64,000 nucleotides of DNA, taken from contig NC_056038.1 in the NCBI RefSeq assembly GCF_004379255.2, forward strand, positions 8,284,729-8,348,728, in the 5' to 3' direction. Below, piece after piece: positions 1 through 9,180 of the stretch. Position 1 is the stretch's first letter. Every line of letters starts with the position of its first letter. Made by a program: the position numbers and the translations under genes. Under the pieces are notes generated by a model. It was not told where the DNA came from and did not search any database. It saw only the letters and a list, made by a program, of their open reading frames with translations. This DNA is from Salvia splendens (taxonomy: Eukaryota; Streptophyta; Magnoliopsida; Lamiales; Lamiaceae).

Positions 1-123
1 TTTCAACATTTCATGAAACAATCACCCAATGCGCAGCGGAATCAAATAACATCAAAATGAAACAATGATATTTATATTTCAATTTTGAACACTTAAAAAT
101 GGTGAATTAACCAAATCTAGATT

Positions 124-136
124 GGCTCTGATACCA
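124..136 (-). other. Primer-binding site of a minus-strand Copia-type LTR element
   Basis: Read on the minus strand the bases are TGGTATCAGAGCC, the standard initiator-methionine tRNA primer site of plant Ty1/Copia elements. Two bases separate it from a TG that begins the LTR on the plus strand at 139. The orientation puts the 5' LTR at higher coordinates and the element body to the left, beyond the window edge. Confidence 0.75.
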
Positions 137-138
137 AC

Positions 139-636
139 TGTTAGCCGTCTTTACCGATTTCTATACCGAAATCACATTCTAGATTCGTATTAATTCAACC
201 ATAATATATACCACATCAAAGAGATGATTTACCAACCTCCATCCATAGCTCATATTTGATGTAGGGTGGAATTCCACGAGTTGATGTTTCCCCTAAAAGC
301 TGCGGTTGATATTATCGTCTCTTTGGCCTTTCCTTTATGAATTCTTTTGATGGAGAAGAATTCGATATCAATATGACTTTATTGTATATAGGATTCTGTA
401 GAGGTTTCTGTGTGTTTAAATCTGAAAATCTGATTTGTTTATATAAGATATAAGCAACCTTTCACGAAAGGTTGCATCCGTTCACGAAAGGTTGCATCCG
501 TTCACTTATACCCTTTCATGTAAAACTCTTCAGATTTTATGTAGACTTTATTCTACAGCTTTTCATATTCTATATACTTTAATGTACACATATTTATACC
601 ATCTATGTAAGGCAAGAGAAGAGGGTTATCAATACA
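139..636 (-). repeat. 5' LTR of a Copia-type element whose body lies off the left edge
   Basis: The LTR starts (plus strand) with TGTTAG directly after the PBS. On the minus strand a TATATAAAC box near 440-449 could be its promoter. The far end is uncertain: I place it at an ATACA near 636 because no matching second LTR is in view. The element body would occupy 1-123 and continue outside the window. It sits just upstream of the first ICR exon I can see, so it may separate that gene from its first exon. A 32-bp piece of this LTR (497-528) recurs inverted at 59044-59075. Confidence 0.5.
461..500. repeat. 20-bp direct tandem duplication inside the LTR
   Basis: The 20-base unit TTCACGAAAGGTTGCATCCG occurs twice head to tail at 461-480 and 481-500. 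The first copy also overlaps a short palindrome (AACCTTT, four-base loop, AAAGGTT). Confidence 0.85.
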
Positions 637-788
637 CCTGATTCTAACTCTTTAATCGAAACCGATCCATCACGGTATCTTCTTTCATGTTAGAATCCAA
701 CTGATATATTTGAACTTGATCTTTAATATTAAACCAATATATACATAGGTCATATATAGGAATAAATATTCCTACAATTTCATCTGAG

Positions 789-2935
789 GTGTTGGGGAAG
801 AACTCCCCTCGGTCAAATCCCTCCGAGTCATCCAGAAAACATTCTCCACGCCAGCTCAAGACTGGTCCACGTTTTTTAGAGCCCACAGTCTCTTCTTCTA
901 ACCTAGCAACTCGATCGCCAAAAGAGACAAACCTTAGAGTTTCTGATCACAACTCGCCGGCAAGTCCACTCTCTGAGGTACTAAAAATAACTAGCATCTT
1001 TTTGTTTTGTGCTCGAAGCATAAAGTGAACCGAAACACAGATTCTTCGGTATATACAAGAATCTACCACGATGCTGTAATGAAATCTTGTACCATGTGAT
1101 GAGTCAACCTGCAGAAGAAGCGTCCGACCAAAGTTTCTGAGCTCGAGTTGCAGATTTTTCAGCTAGAATCTGATCTGAAAAATGTGAAGGATCAGTTATG
1201 CTCATCAGAAAAATCTAGGAAGCAAGCCCAGAGAGATGCAGAGGAATCCAACCAAGAGCTCTCAGTCCTCTCCTCGAAGCTTGAAGAATCCAAGAAGAAA
1301 TTTCTAGAAATTTCAGCCACTCAGAATGCTCTCACAGTAGAGATCTCTGAGACGTGTGAACAACAAGACAGCTCACAGCAAGCTGAGCTGGAAGCTCTAC
1401 AGAAGCAGCAGTTGCAAGAATCGGCTGCTTTGGCCTCTGCATTAGATGAGATCAAAAGGCTCAAAGATCAGCTGGAGATGGTAGCTGAGTCTGAAGCTCG
1501 CCACTTAGAATCTGCACAAACTGAGACGCTCGTGGTTGTGGAAGAAATGAGGAAGCAGCTAAATGAGTCCAAGAAATCTGAAGCGCAAGAACTTGTTGGT
1601 GAGACACTTATGCAGCTGGAAGCAGCCAAGAAGATGGTGGAGACGCTCAGGTCGGATGGTTGTAAAACCATAGGAGTCTACGAGGCTGCAGCCAGTGAGC
1701 TGGAGCAGTCGAAGGCTCGTGTAGAGCTTCTAGAAGAGCTTGTTGGGAAACTCAATGGTGAAGTTGAAGACGAGAAGGCAAAGGTATCATCAACTGAAGC
1801 AGAATTCGCCTCTGCAAAGCTTGAAGTGGAGCAGTTGAGATCTGCTCTAGCTGTTGCTGAGATGAGACGGAACGAGGATCAAGCTCGGAGCGCAGAGCAA
1901 GTAAAGCACGCTTGTGAGATTGTGGAACAGATCAAGTCCACATCAGGGCAGAGAGAGGCTCAGTTGGAGGCAGAGCTTCGAAAATGCAGCTATGAAATCG
2001 AGGAGCTGAGGTCAAATCTCATGGATAAGGAGACTGAGCTGCAGAGCATCTTTGAGGAGAACGACGCCCTCATAATGCAGCTGGAGAACGCGTTATCCGG
2101 CCACAGGGAGCACGAGCTGAGAGCAGAAAATGAGACTATTAAAGCACAATACCATAACATATCAGAGGAAAACAGAGCATTGAGGAAAGAAATGGAGGCT
2201 TACAATAGCACGAGGAGCGAGGCTATGTCAGAGCTAGAGGCAGCGAGAGTAGCAGAGAGGGAGGCGCTGGAGAAGGTGGGGTCCATGACAGAGGAGGTGG
2301 ACAGGAGCAACAGGAAGGCAGCTCGCGTGGCTGAGCAGCTGGAGGCAGCGCAGGCAGCCAACGCGGAGATGGAGGCAGAGCTGCGAAAGCTGAAGGTGCA
2401 GTCGGATCAGTGGAGGAAGGCAGCGGAGGTGGCTGCGTCCATGCTATCTGTTGGGAACAACGGGCACGCAGTGGAGAGGATGGGGTCGATGGACAACAAC
2501 TACAGCCCTCGGATGAGGAACATCACCTCGTCCTACGCGGATGATCTTGATGATGAAATGTTCAAGAAGAAGAATGTGAATGTGCTGAGGAAGTTTGGTG
2601 ATGGGATACGAACTAAACAACTAAACAATAATTGCGAGCCCAATAGCAGTGACGGCCCATCAGCCCAAAACCCAAGAAAGAGTATCAGTTCGGCACAACC
2701 AAAGAGTTCGGTCACAGCCTATAGCTCGGTAAAAGCCGACCAATCGAGCTCAACTCTCAGATCGGCAAAAGCTGATCGGCAAAGTTCAGCAGTTCGGTCT
2801 CAGTATTCGACCGAACAAGGAGATAGTGGACCCATGCAGGATCTCCACGACCTCCACTACACCCACGATCTATTTAGTGGTATTAAGCAGTTATCAACCC
2901 CCCTACCAGGGCTGCAAACCACGATCTTAGTTTGA
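789..2935 (+). CDS. ICR/RIP-family ROP-interactor protein, C-terminus displaced by LTR insertion
   Basis: Long coiled-coil protein of the ICR/RIP (interactor of constitutively active ROPs) family, plant scaffold proteins that bind active ROP GTPases at the plasma membrane and microtubules. Two exons are visible: 789-977 (Ser/Pro-rich, with [17 protein letters not shown]) and 1115 onward, joined in phase 0 by a 137-bp GT-AG intron. The second exon opens with the family motif [11 protein letters not shown], continues as a heptad-rich coiled coil, and contains QWRKAAE near 2410-2430, the motif known in this family for ROP binding. The native frame runs to 2598, where Gypsy element A begins. Reading on into the LTR adds about 111 unrelated residues and stops at 2935. 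The true end (VLWKKPQK, stop) lies beyond the element at 12981-13013. Without the insertion the visible exons would give about 566 residues, close to larger family members. No first exon with an ATG was found; the exon at 789 seems to follow an acceptor at 787-788. Confidence 0.85.
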
Positions 2936-3167
2936 ATGTATAAATAGAACTTAGATCAGATAGACCAGGGTTAAGTTCTCTAGATCCTGAATCTCATATA
3001 GCAAATCAGTATTGTAATCTGTAAGCTAGATCAAGCAATACAAATTCGCCCTCTATTCTTCCCGTGGACGTAGATTTACCTCAGTAAATCGAACCACGTA
3101 ATTTTCAGTGTTGTGATCTTCATTTATTACTTGCATTTATTCCCATCAAAAATTCGCTAAATCATCA
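2599..3167 (+). repeat. 5' LTR of element A
   Basis: Starts TGATGGGATAC and ends AAATCATCA, immediately before the PBS. It holds a TATAAATA box at 2939-2946 that should drive the element. It is also translated as an artificial tail by the ICR reading frame. Confidence 0.95.
2939..2946 (+). promoter_or_regulatory. TATA box in 5' LTR of element A
   Basis: TATAAATA, followed by AGAACTTAGATC. The same box recurs at the matching place in the LTRs of D (minus strand, 45420-45427), E (minus strand, 56595-56602) and F (60373-60380), which supports a shared LTR promoter. Confidence 0.6.
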
Positions 3168-3168
3168 C

Positions 3169-3186
3169 TGGCGCCGTCTGTGGGAA
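3169..3186 (+). other. Primer-binding site of element A
   Basis: TGGCGCCGTCTGTGGGAA, one base after the LTR end. The leading TGG pairs with the CCA end of a tRNA. E and F carry the same 18 bases; D has GTC for GCC at bases 5-7. Confidence 0.85.
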
Positions 3187-3241
3187 CACAGAAAACCAAA
3201 ACTGTGATAAAAGTGAGTTTTTGATCCTCTTCCACCAAAAA

Positions 3242-5317
3242 ATGCGTACCAGATCACATAATACCCATACTTCCGTCCGTGATGAACGTGAGGAAGCTAG
3301 TCCAGCCCGTAGGTCTGGAAAACAGCCTCTGGAGAAATCTGCCTCCAGTTCTCACGGTGAAAGAACAAACCACTCAAAAAGTCATCGCACCGAGCCTCCC
3401 CAGCAGCTCGATTTGAATGAGGCTGTCAAGTTGTTCTTGGCTGAGAAGCAGGATGAGTTCTTAACATTCCTGCAAAAGAGCTAGAAGCCGGAGAAGAAAA
3501 CGGCGGATTCTCCCTCCCCCTCCAGACATGAAAGTCACTACCGCAGTAGTGTCGTATCTTCCAGGAGAAAGAATCCTCACCACCGATATGTTCCTTCTCC
3601 TCCTTGTTACCGAAATCACAGGAGAACATCTCCACCATACCGTAGAGATGTCGGATTCGCTATGTATGGAGCGCTGAAGACTCCATTTTCGGATGATATC
3701 ACCAGAACTCCGTTGCCACAGAATTACCGAACTCCGTCAGTGACTTATGACGGGTTAGTGGATCCTCATGATTTCCTGGGACGCTATCAGTATAATATGG
3801 CGAACCAAGGTCTCAATGAGGTTCATATGTGTAAGCTGTTTCCCGAGCTGCTCATCGGGAACGCAAGAAGGTGGTTTGATAGCCTCACTCAAGGCAGCAT
3901 TAGATCTTACAGAGATCTAATGGATGCTTTTCATAGGAGGTTCTTCCAGAAAGCTGAAACCCGAATCACTTCGGCTCAGCTGCTTTCTATACGTCAAGGT
4001 CGCGATGAAAAAATTAGCGACTTCATGACAAGATTCCACAAGGAATGCCTACAAGTAGATGATCTCAATGATCTACTTGTCATTTCGGCATTCCAAAATG
4101 GAATTCTGCCAGGAGCTCTCTACAGAAAGCTCGTTGAATGCAGTCCGCAAACAGCTCAAGAGATGTGGGACATTGCGGACCAGTTTTCTCGTGCTGATGA
4201 GGCAGACCGTCGAAAACGGTCTTTAGACAGCTCTTCCAGAGGAGACAAGAGGAAGCCCGATCATAGCGATCAGGGACATCCTCGCCGAACTCCTTTTGAA
4301 AGAATTCAAAGGGCACCGGTACAAGACATATTGGGACCACGTCTCAATCCTGAGAAACCACCCGCTCAGTTCGTACCATTGAACAAGTCGAGAGCGGAAA
4401 TTTTCGAACTGCATTCTGATATGTTCGAAAAACCAAAGCCGATGACGAAATTGGCCACGCGCCGAAGTCAGGATAAATATTGCTCCTTCCATCAAGACCA
4501 CGGTCACGATACCGAGGAGTGTCGAAATTTGGCAGCAGGTATTGATGTTCTTGTGAAAGCAGGGACGTTAAAAAAATACCAAAGCAAGCCGCCGAAAAAG
4601 AATAAGAAACAGAGAAGTGCGAACTGCGCTCCTCAGGATCCTAAAAGGCAACAGGATCCCGAAGACGATGACGAGCCGCAATATGATGGAGTAATCCAGA
4701 CTATTGACGCTCTCCCAGCCGGGAAGACTAAATCGTCTCTAAAATCAGAGCGCAGAGGCTTCAATCGAGAGGAGCCAACACATAAAAGGCTGAAGAAGGA
4801 GGAAGTAATTACATTTTCAGATGCAGATCCCGTCCCGGCCATTTCTCCTCATCAAGACGCTATTGTCATTCAAGCTGGAGTGGCAAACAAACTGATCCAC
4901 AGAGTGTTTGTGGATACAGGAGCGTCGGTTAGCATTCTTTTTAAAGAATGTTTTGATAAACTGGAAGTGGATCCAGCTCGGCTCAGTCCGGCCCCACTTC
5001 CTCTGAAAAGTTTCGCCCAGGAGGACACCCGCCCTGAAGGTATTATCAGCCTTCCGATTACGGTAGGAAGAGCGCCTACTAGCTCCAGTACGGTGATCGA
5101 GTTTTTTGTGGTGAAAGCTCGATCCCCGTATAACATTATACTGGGAAGAGACTGGCTCAACACAGTTCGGGCCATTTGCTCTACTTATCACCTCACAATC
5201 AAGATCCCCACTAAAGGAGGGATAGCAGTCATCCGAGGTGATCAAAAGAGAGCAAAAGAATGTTTGCAGATTGCGCTTAAAAGTGCCGAACAATCAGATC
5301 GGCACCATCAAGCATAG
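3242..5317 (+). CDS. gag-pro: Gag-protease polyprotein of element A (in-frame TAG at 3482)
   Basis: Structural and protease part of a Tat-lineage Gypsy element. The frame starts at ATG 3242 and ends at TAG 5315-5317, about 690 codons, but a TAG at 3482-3484 interrupts the N-terminal part; E has a sense codon there. In order: a basic Ser/Arg-rich N-terminus; a capsid-type region (LVDPHDFLGRYQYNMANQ, FHRRFFQKAE, LLSIRQGRDEKISDF); a zinc knuckle of unusual spacing, C-X2-H-X4-H-X4-C (CSFHQDHGHDTEEC, about 4480-4521); and an aspartic protease with VFVDTGASVSILF (about 4903-4940). The terminal UAG lies in frame with pol. With the early nonsense codon, full Gag is unlikely unless initiation occurs downstream, for instance at 3662. 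Confidence 0.9.
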
Positions 5318-5323
5318 CAATCA
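5315..5323 (+). promoter_or_regulatory. UAG-CAA-UCA stop context between gag-pro and pol (element A)
   Basis: The gag-pro stop TAG is followed by CAATCA, which fits the CAR-YYA context known to promote stop-codon readthrough in tobamoviruses. The reading frame continues open from here into pol, whose first ATG is at 5351. The same nine bases lie in D (43028-43036, minus), E (54152-54160, minus) and F (61837-61845). Readthrough itself is an inference. Confidence 0.6.
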
Positions 5324-5350
5324 CAGCAGCCGGAGTCAGAGGCAGGCGAA

Positions 5351-8300
5351 ATGAACGAAGTCACACCGGAGCCGAACTCGATGAAAGTTCAGTTATACGA
5401 AGATGATCCATCCAGAACGGTCAAGATCGGTTTCGCGGGAACACCTCTACTCCGGGAAAAGACCATCCAGCTCCTCAAAGAGTACAAAGATGTCTTTGCG
5501 TGGTCTCCGTTGGACATGACTGGAGTGTCTCCCGAGGTAATTACACATCGGTTAAATATTGATCCTTCAGTCCGGCCTATAAAACAGAAGCAAAGACTCT
5601 TTGCGGCAGAAAGAAATCAAGTCATCCATGACGAAGTCCGCCAATTACTGAAAGCGGATGTATTATTTGAAGTAAAATATCCTTCTTGGGTGGCCAATCC
5701 TGTGATGATCAAGAAAAAAGAAGGAGGATGGCGGATGTGCATAGATTTTACGGATCTAAATAAGCACTGTCCTAAAGATTGCTACCCCCTTCCCAACATA
5801 GATAAAAAAGTAGAAGCTCTGATAGGCTTCGAAATTTTCTGTTTTCTTGATTTGTATAAAGGATACCACCAAGTTTTAATGGATGAGAATGATGCTTCAA
5901 AAACGGCTTTCATTACTGACTTCGGTATTTTTGCTTATAAAAAGATGCCATTTGGTTTAAAGAATGCCGGAGCCACATATCAAAGGATGGTAGATAAGCT
6001 ATTTCGGCACCTGATCGGAAAAGAGGTTGAAGTATATGTTGACGACATAGTTGTTAAAAGCAGAAGCACTTCGGAGTACGAAAACAATCTCAAATCCACT
6101 CTCGACGTGCTCAAAAAAGCCAACCTCAAACTCAATCCCCAAAAATGTACCTTTTTGGTAGATTCGGGAAAATTTCTGGGTTGTTGGGTTTCAAAGGAAG
6201 GACTCAAGGCAAATCCCCTAAAGGTTCAAGTTGTTCAGAACATGGCAATGCCGAAGTCCATACATGATGTGCAAAGGCTAACTGGATGTCTAGCCGCACT
6301 GAATAGATTCCTTTCCCAAGCAGCCGAAAAGCAAATGCCGTTCTTCAATGTTTTGAAGAAGGCACCAAAGTTTGAGTGGGGAGCCGAACAGAAAAAGGCT
6401 TTTGACGAACTCAAAAGTTATTTAACCGAACTTCCTACTCTCTCTGCTCCAACAGATGCCGAAGTGATATTCTTATATTTAGCAGCATCAGATCAAACCA
6501 TTAGCGCGGTGCTTGTACGAGAAGAAGGCCTAAAACAGCGTCCTATCTACTTTACAAGCCGAGCATTAAGAGGTCCCGAAACAAGGTATCAACCTCTGGA
6601 AAAAATTGCTCTGGCATTAGTAAATGCAGCAAGGAGACTGCGGCCATATTTCTATGCTCACAAAGTATGCGTCTTAACCGATCTTCCACTTCGGCAAGTT
6701 TTGACTAAGCCAGAAGCATCAGGCAGAATTGCCAAGTGGGCCATAGAGTTGGGAGAACATTCAATAGAATATCTACCTCGGAAAGCCATCAAGGGACAAG
6801 CCTTGGCAGATTTTCTTGTAGAGGCAAAGTTCGATCAGGCAATCCCTATTATTGCCGAACAGAAAAATCCTACCAATGATGAACTAACACAGCCCCAGAA
6901 ACCCGAAGTAGAGCCGCCGGACTGTTGGATTGGATTCGTAGATGGAGCTTCGAATAAGACAGGAAGTGGAGCTGGTATTCTACTTATCGCTCCCGACGGA
7001 CACGAAGTAACTTATTCACTTCGGTTCTTATTCCCAACCACTAATAACGAAGCCGAATACGAAGCCCTTCTTGCCGGACTTCAGTTAGCGCAATGTCTAC
7101 TTGTCAAATCTCTCAAAATTCATTGTGATTCACAAGTCATAGTGAATCACATGCTGGGTACAAGTGAAGCCCGTGGAGAAAAGATGAAAAAATACTTGGA
7201 CAAAGCGCAAAGTATTAGCCGAAATTTCTCTTATTTTCGGATAATCCGCATTCCCAGAGCGGGAAATAGCCGAGCAGATACTTTAAGTAAGTTGGCCTCA
7301 TATCCGAGCTCAAAGGTGGAGGAATTGCCGCGCAGAAGCATTGTTGAAGCTGAAGTACACTCAGTAACCAGTTCACCAAACTGGATGACGCCAATATTAA
7401 AGTATCTAGATCAAGGACAACTGTCCGAGGATAAGAGAGAAGCAAGGAAAATCACATGCCGAGCACGTCGGTATGAACTTCATGAAGGAGTCCTATATAG
7501 AAAGTCCTACCTTCAACCGTTATTGCGATGTGTAGGACCAGAAGAGACGGATTACATCCTTAGAGAAGTTCATGAAGGATCTTGCGGTAGCCACATCGGA
7601 GCTAGAGCATTAGCTAAAAAAGTTCTGAGATGGGGATATTATTGGCCAACTTTGGTACAAGAAGCAGTACAGCTAGTTAAGAAATGTACGAAATGCCAAA
7701 TCCATGCAAATATCCCAAGGACGCCGCAGACTGATCTATGTGCTATGCAAAGCCCTTGGCTTTTTATGCAATGGGGCATAGACATAGTAGGACCACTACC
7801 ACAAGCTCCCCGGCAAATGAAATTCTTGATCGTTGCCGTGGATTACTTCACAAAGTGGGTGGAGGCTGAACCATTAGCTACGATAACAAGCTCAAAGGCA
7901 TTAGATTTTGTCTGGAAGAACATAGTTTGCCGATTTGGCATACCCCATATCCTTATTTCAGATAATGGGACTCAGTTTACTGACAAAACATTCAAGAATT
8001 GGTGCCAAGAGTTGAATATTCAACAGCGGTTCACTTCAGTCTCTCACCCACAAGCAAACGGACAAACGGAAGTAACAAACCGTACTTTGGTGAAAGGATT
8101 AAAAACTCGGTTAGAACAAGCCAAAGGACAATGGGTAGAAAATCTTCCTCAAGTCCTATGGTCTTACCGAACTACACCAAAAACCTCCAACGGTGAAACT
8201 CCGTACAGTCTAGTGTACGACACTGAAGCCGTAATTCCGGTTGAGATCGGCATACCCAGCCCCCGAACCCTTAATTTCTCAACAGAACTGAATGACGACG

Positions 8301-8614
8301 GACTGAGAGCCGAACTAGATCTTGCCGAAGAAAGAAGAGAATTGGCCTTCATAAAAGAAGCCAAGTACAAGGAGCAAGTAACCCGGTATTATAACCAAAG
8401 GGTGAAAAAGCTGCAGTTTCAAGTGGGAGATCTCGTATTGAGAAACAATGAAGTAAGCCGAGCAGAAAAGCTGGGCAAACTTGAACCCACATGGGAAGGT
8501 CCGTATCGGGTGTCAGAAGTCCTGGGAAAAGGGTCTTATAAATTAACTCACATGTCAGGAGAACAAGTACCCCGAACATGGCATATTTCCAACCTCAAGA
8601 AGTTCTATTTGTAA
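5351..8614 (+). CDS. pol: Pol polyprotein of element A: RT, RNase H, archaeal-type RNase H, integrase
   Basis: 1,087-codon open frame, same phase as gag-pro. Domains in order: reverse transcriptase with FLDLYKGYHQVLM and catalytic YVDDIVV (about residues 226-240); first RNase H (LAASDQTISAVL to LRPYF); a second, archaeal-type RNase H (GFVDGASNKTGSGAG, TTNNEAEYEALLAGL, HCDSQVIVNHM; about residues 530-650), diagnostic of the Tat lineage; integrase with an HHCC finger (HEGSCGSHIGARAL...CTKCQIH), catalytic motifs GIDIVGPLP, ISDNGTQFTDK and ANGQTEVTNR, and a C-terminal GPY/F-like TWEGPYRVSEV. There is no chromodomain. It copies the element RNA into DNA and inserts it. Expression probably needs readthrough of the UAG at 5315 or reinitiation at 5351. 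Frame is intact; the only oddity I noted is Asp for Gly at VYDTEAV, unlike the other copies. Confidence 0.95.
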   Translation: MNEVTPEPNSMKVQLYEDDPSRTVKIGFAGTPLLREKTIQLLKEYKDVFAWSPLDMTGVSPEVITHRLNIDPSVRPIKQKQRLFAAERNQVIHDEVRQLLKADVLFEVKYPSWVANPVMIKKKEGGWRMCIDFTDLNKHCPKDCYPLPNIDKKVEALIGFEIFCFLDLYKGYHQVLMDENDASKTAFITDFGIFAYKKMPFGLKNAGATYQRMVDKLFRHLIGKEVEVYVDDIVVKSRSTSEYENNLKSTLDVLKKANLKLNPQKCTFLVDSGKFLGCWVSKEGLKANPLKVQVVQNMAMPKSIHDVQRLTGCLAALNRFLSQAAEKQMPFFNVLKKAPKFEWGAEQKKAFDELKSYLTELPTLSAPTDAEVIFLYLAASDQTISAVLVREEGLKQRPIYFTSRALRGPETRYQPLEKIALALVNAARRLRPYFYAHKVCVLTDLPLRQVLTKPEASGRIAKWAIELGEHSIEYLPRKAIKGQALADFLVEAKFDQAIPIIAEQKNPTNDELTQPQKPEVEPPDCWIGFVDGASNKTGSGAGILLIAPDGHEVTYSLRFLFPTTNNEAEYEALLAGLQLAQCLLVKSLKIHCDSQVIVNHMLGTSEARGEKMKKYLDKAQSISRNFSYFRIIRIPRAGNSRADTLSKLASYPSSKVEELPRRSIVEAEVHSVTSSPNWMTPILKYLDQGQLSEDKREARKITCRARRYELHEGVLYRKSYLQPLLRCVGPEETDYILREVHEGSCGSHIGARALAKKVLRWGYYWPTLVQEAVQLVKKCTKCQIHANIPRTPQTDLCAMQSPWLFMQWGIDIVGPLPQAPRQMKFLIVAVDYFTKWVEAEPLATITSSKALDFVWKNIVCRFGIPHILISDNGTQFTDKTFKNWCQELNIQQRFTSVSHPQANGQTEVTNRTLVKGLKTRLEQAKGQWVENLPQVLWSYRTTPKTSNGETPYSLVYDTEAVIPVEIGIPSPRTLNFSTELNDDGLRAELDLAEERRELAFIKEAKYKEQVTRYYNQRVKKLQFQVGDLVLRNNEVSRAEKLGKLEPTWEGPYRVSEVLGKGSYKLTHMSGEQVPRTWHISNLKKFYL

Positions 8615-9180
8615 GAGACAAGGTCCGGTCAGTCTTGTGTCTAGTTCGGTCCTAAGGTTATGTGCTTTCATATTTTTATTGTTCTTTATACTTGTCGTTT
8701 TTTTTAAAAAGGTTAAAATCTTTTTCGTCCTTTTTATTTGTCTCTCTATGTGCGTTTTGTCTCTTACAAATGTTACTGAGGTATATTGTTCCTTAAAGGC
8801 TGATCCCCTTTTTTTAGATCATGTATTAAAGACAATTGTGAGTCCAAGCTTCTAAGGAAGATACAAGATTCCACAATTCAGCTTAAGAAACAAGCAATTC
8901 GTCTGAAACGAACTGCAATAAGCCGAAAACCACTCCGGTTAACTAGGGAAAGTCCAATCCAAGCGATAAAACTCGCCAAATAAGGACACTAACTAAGTCC
9001 GGTCAAAGAAGAGTTTACTTCATAAGACCGAGGACGAGTACAATAAATGAAATAAAAAATCGCTGAACTGTAAATACGCAGTGATAGAAGCGAAATGAAA
9101 AAATTTCATTTACTAAGTCTTGTTGGGCATACAATTCCGCTGCCCTACGAGAATGCGTTACACTATTACAAAGGACTATT
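8615..9180. other. Convergent 3' spacer of element A between pol and antisense gene
   Basis: Non-coding stretch between the 3' end of pol (plus) and the 3' end of the antisense gene (minus). It contains a near-perfect hairpin at 8894-8916 (stem GCAATTCGT/ACGAACTGC) and one copy of the GTCCGGTCAAAGAAG repeat that is tandemly amplified in D, E and F. Element A therefore carries the unamplified state. Confidence 0.6.

Noticed and set aside
644..886. Minus-strand frame over the ICR exon
   Set aside because: It overlaps the ICR coding exon in the other orientation and shows no recognisable domain.
5315..5317. The gag stop as a simple inactivating mutation
   Set aside because: The same stop, frame and following six bases occur in all four copies, including E with otherwise intact genes.
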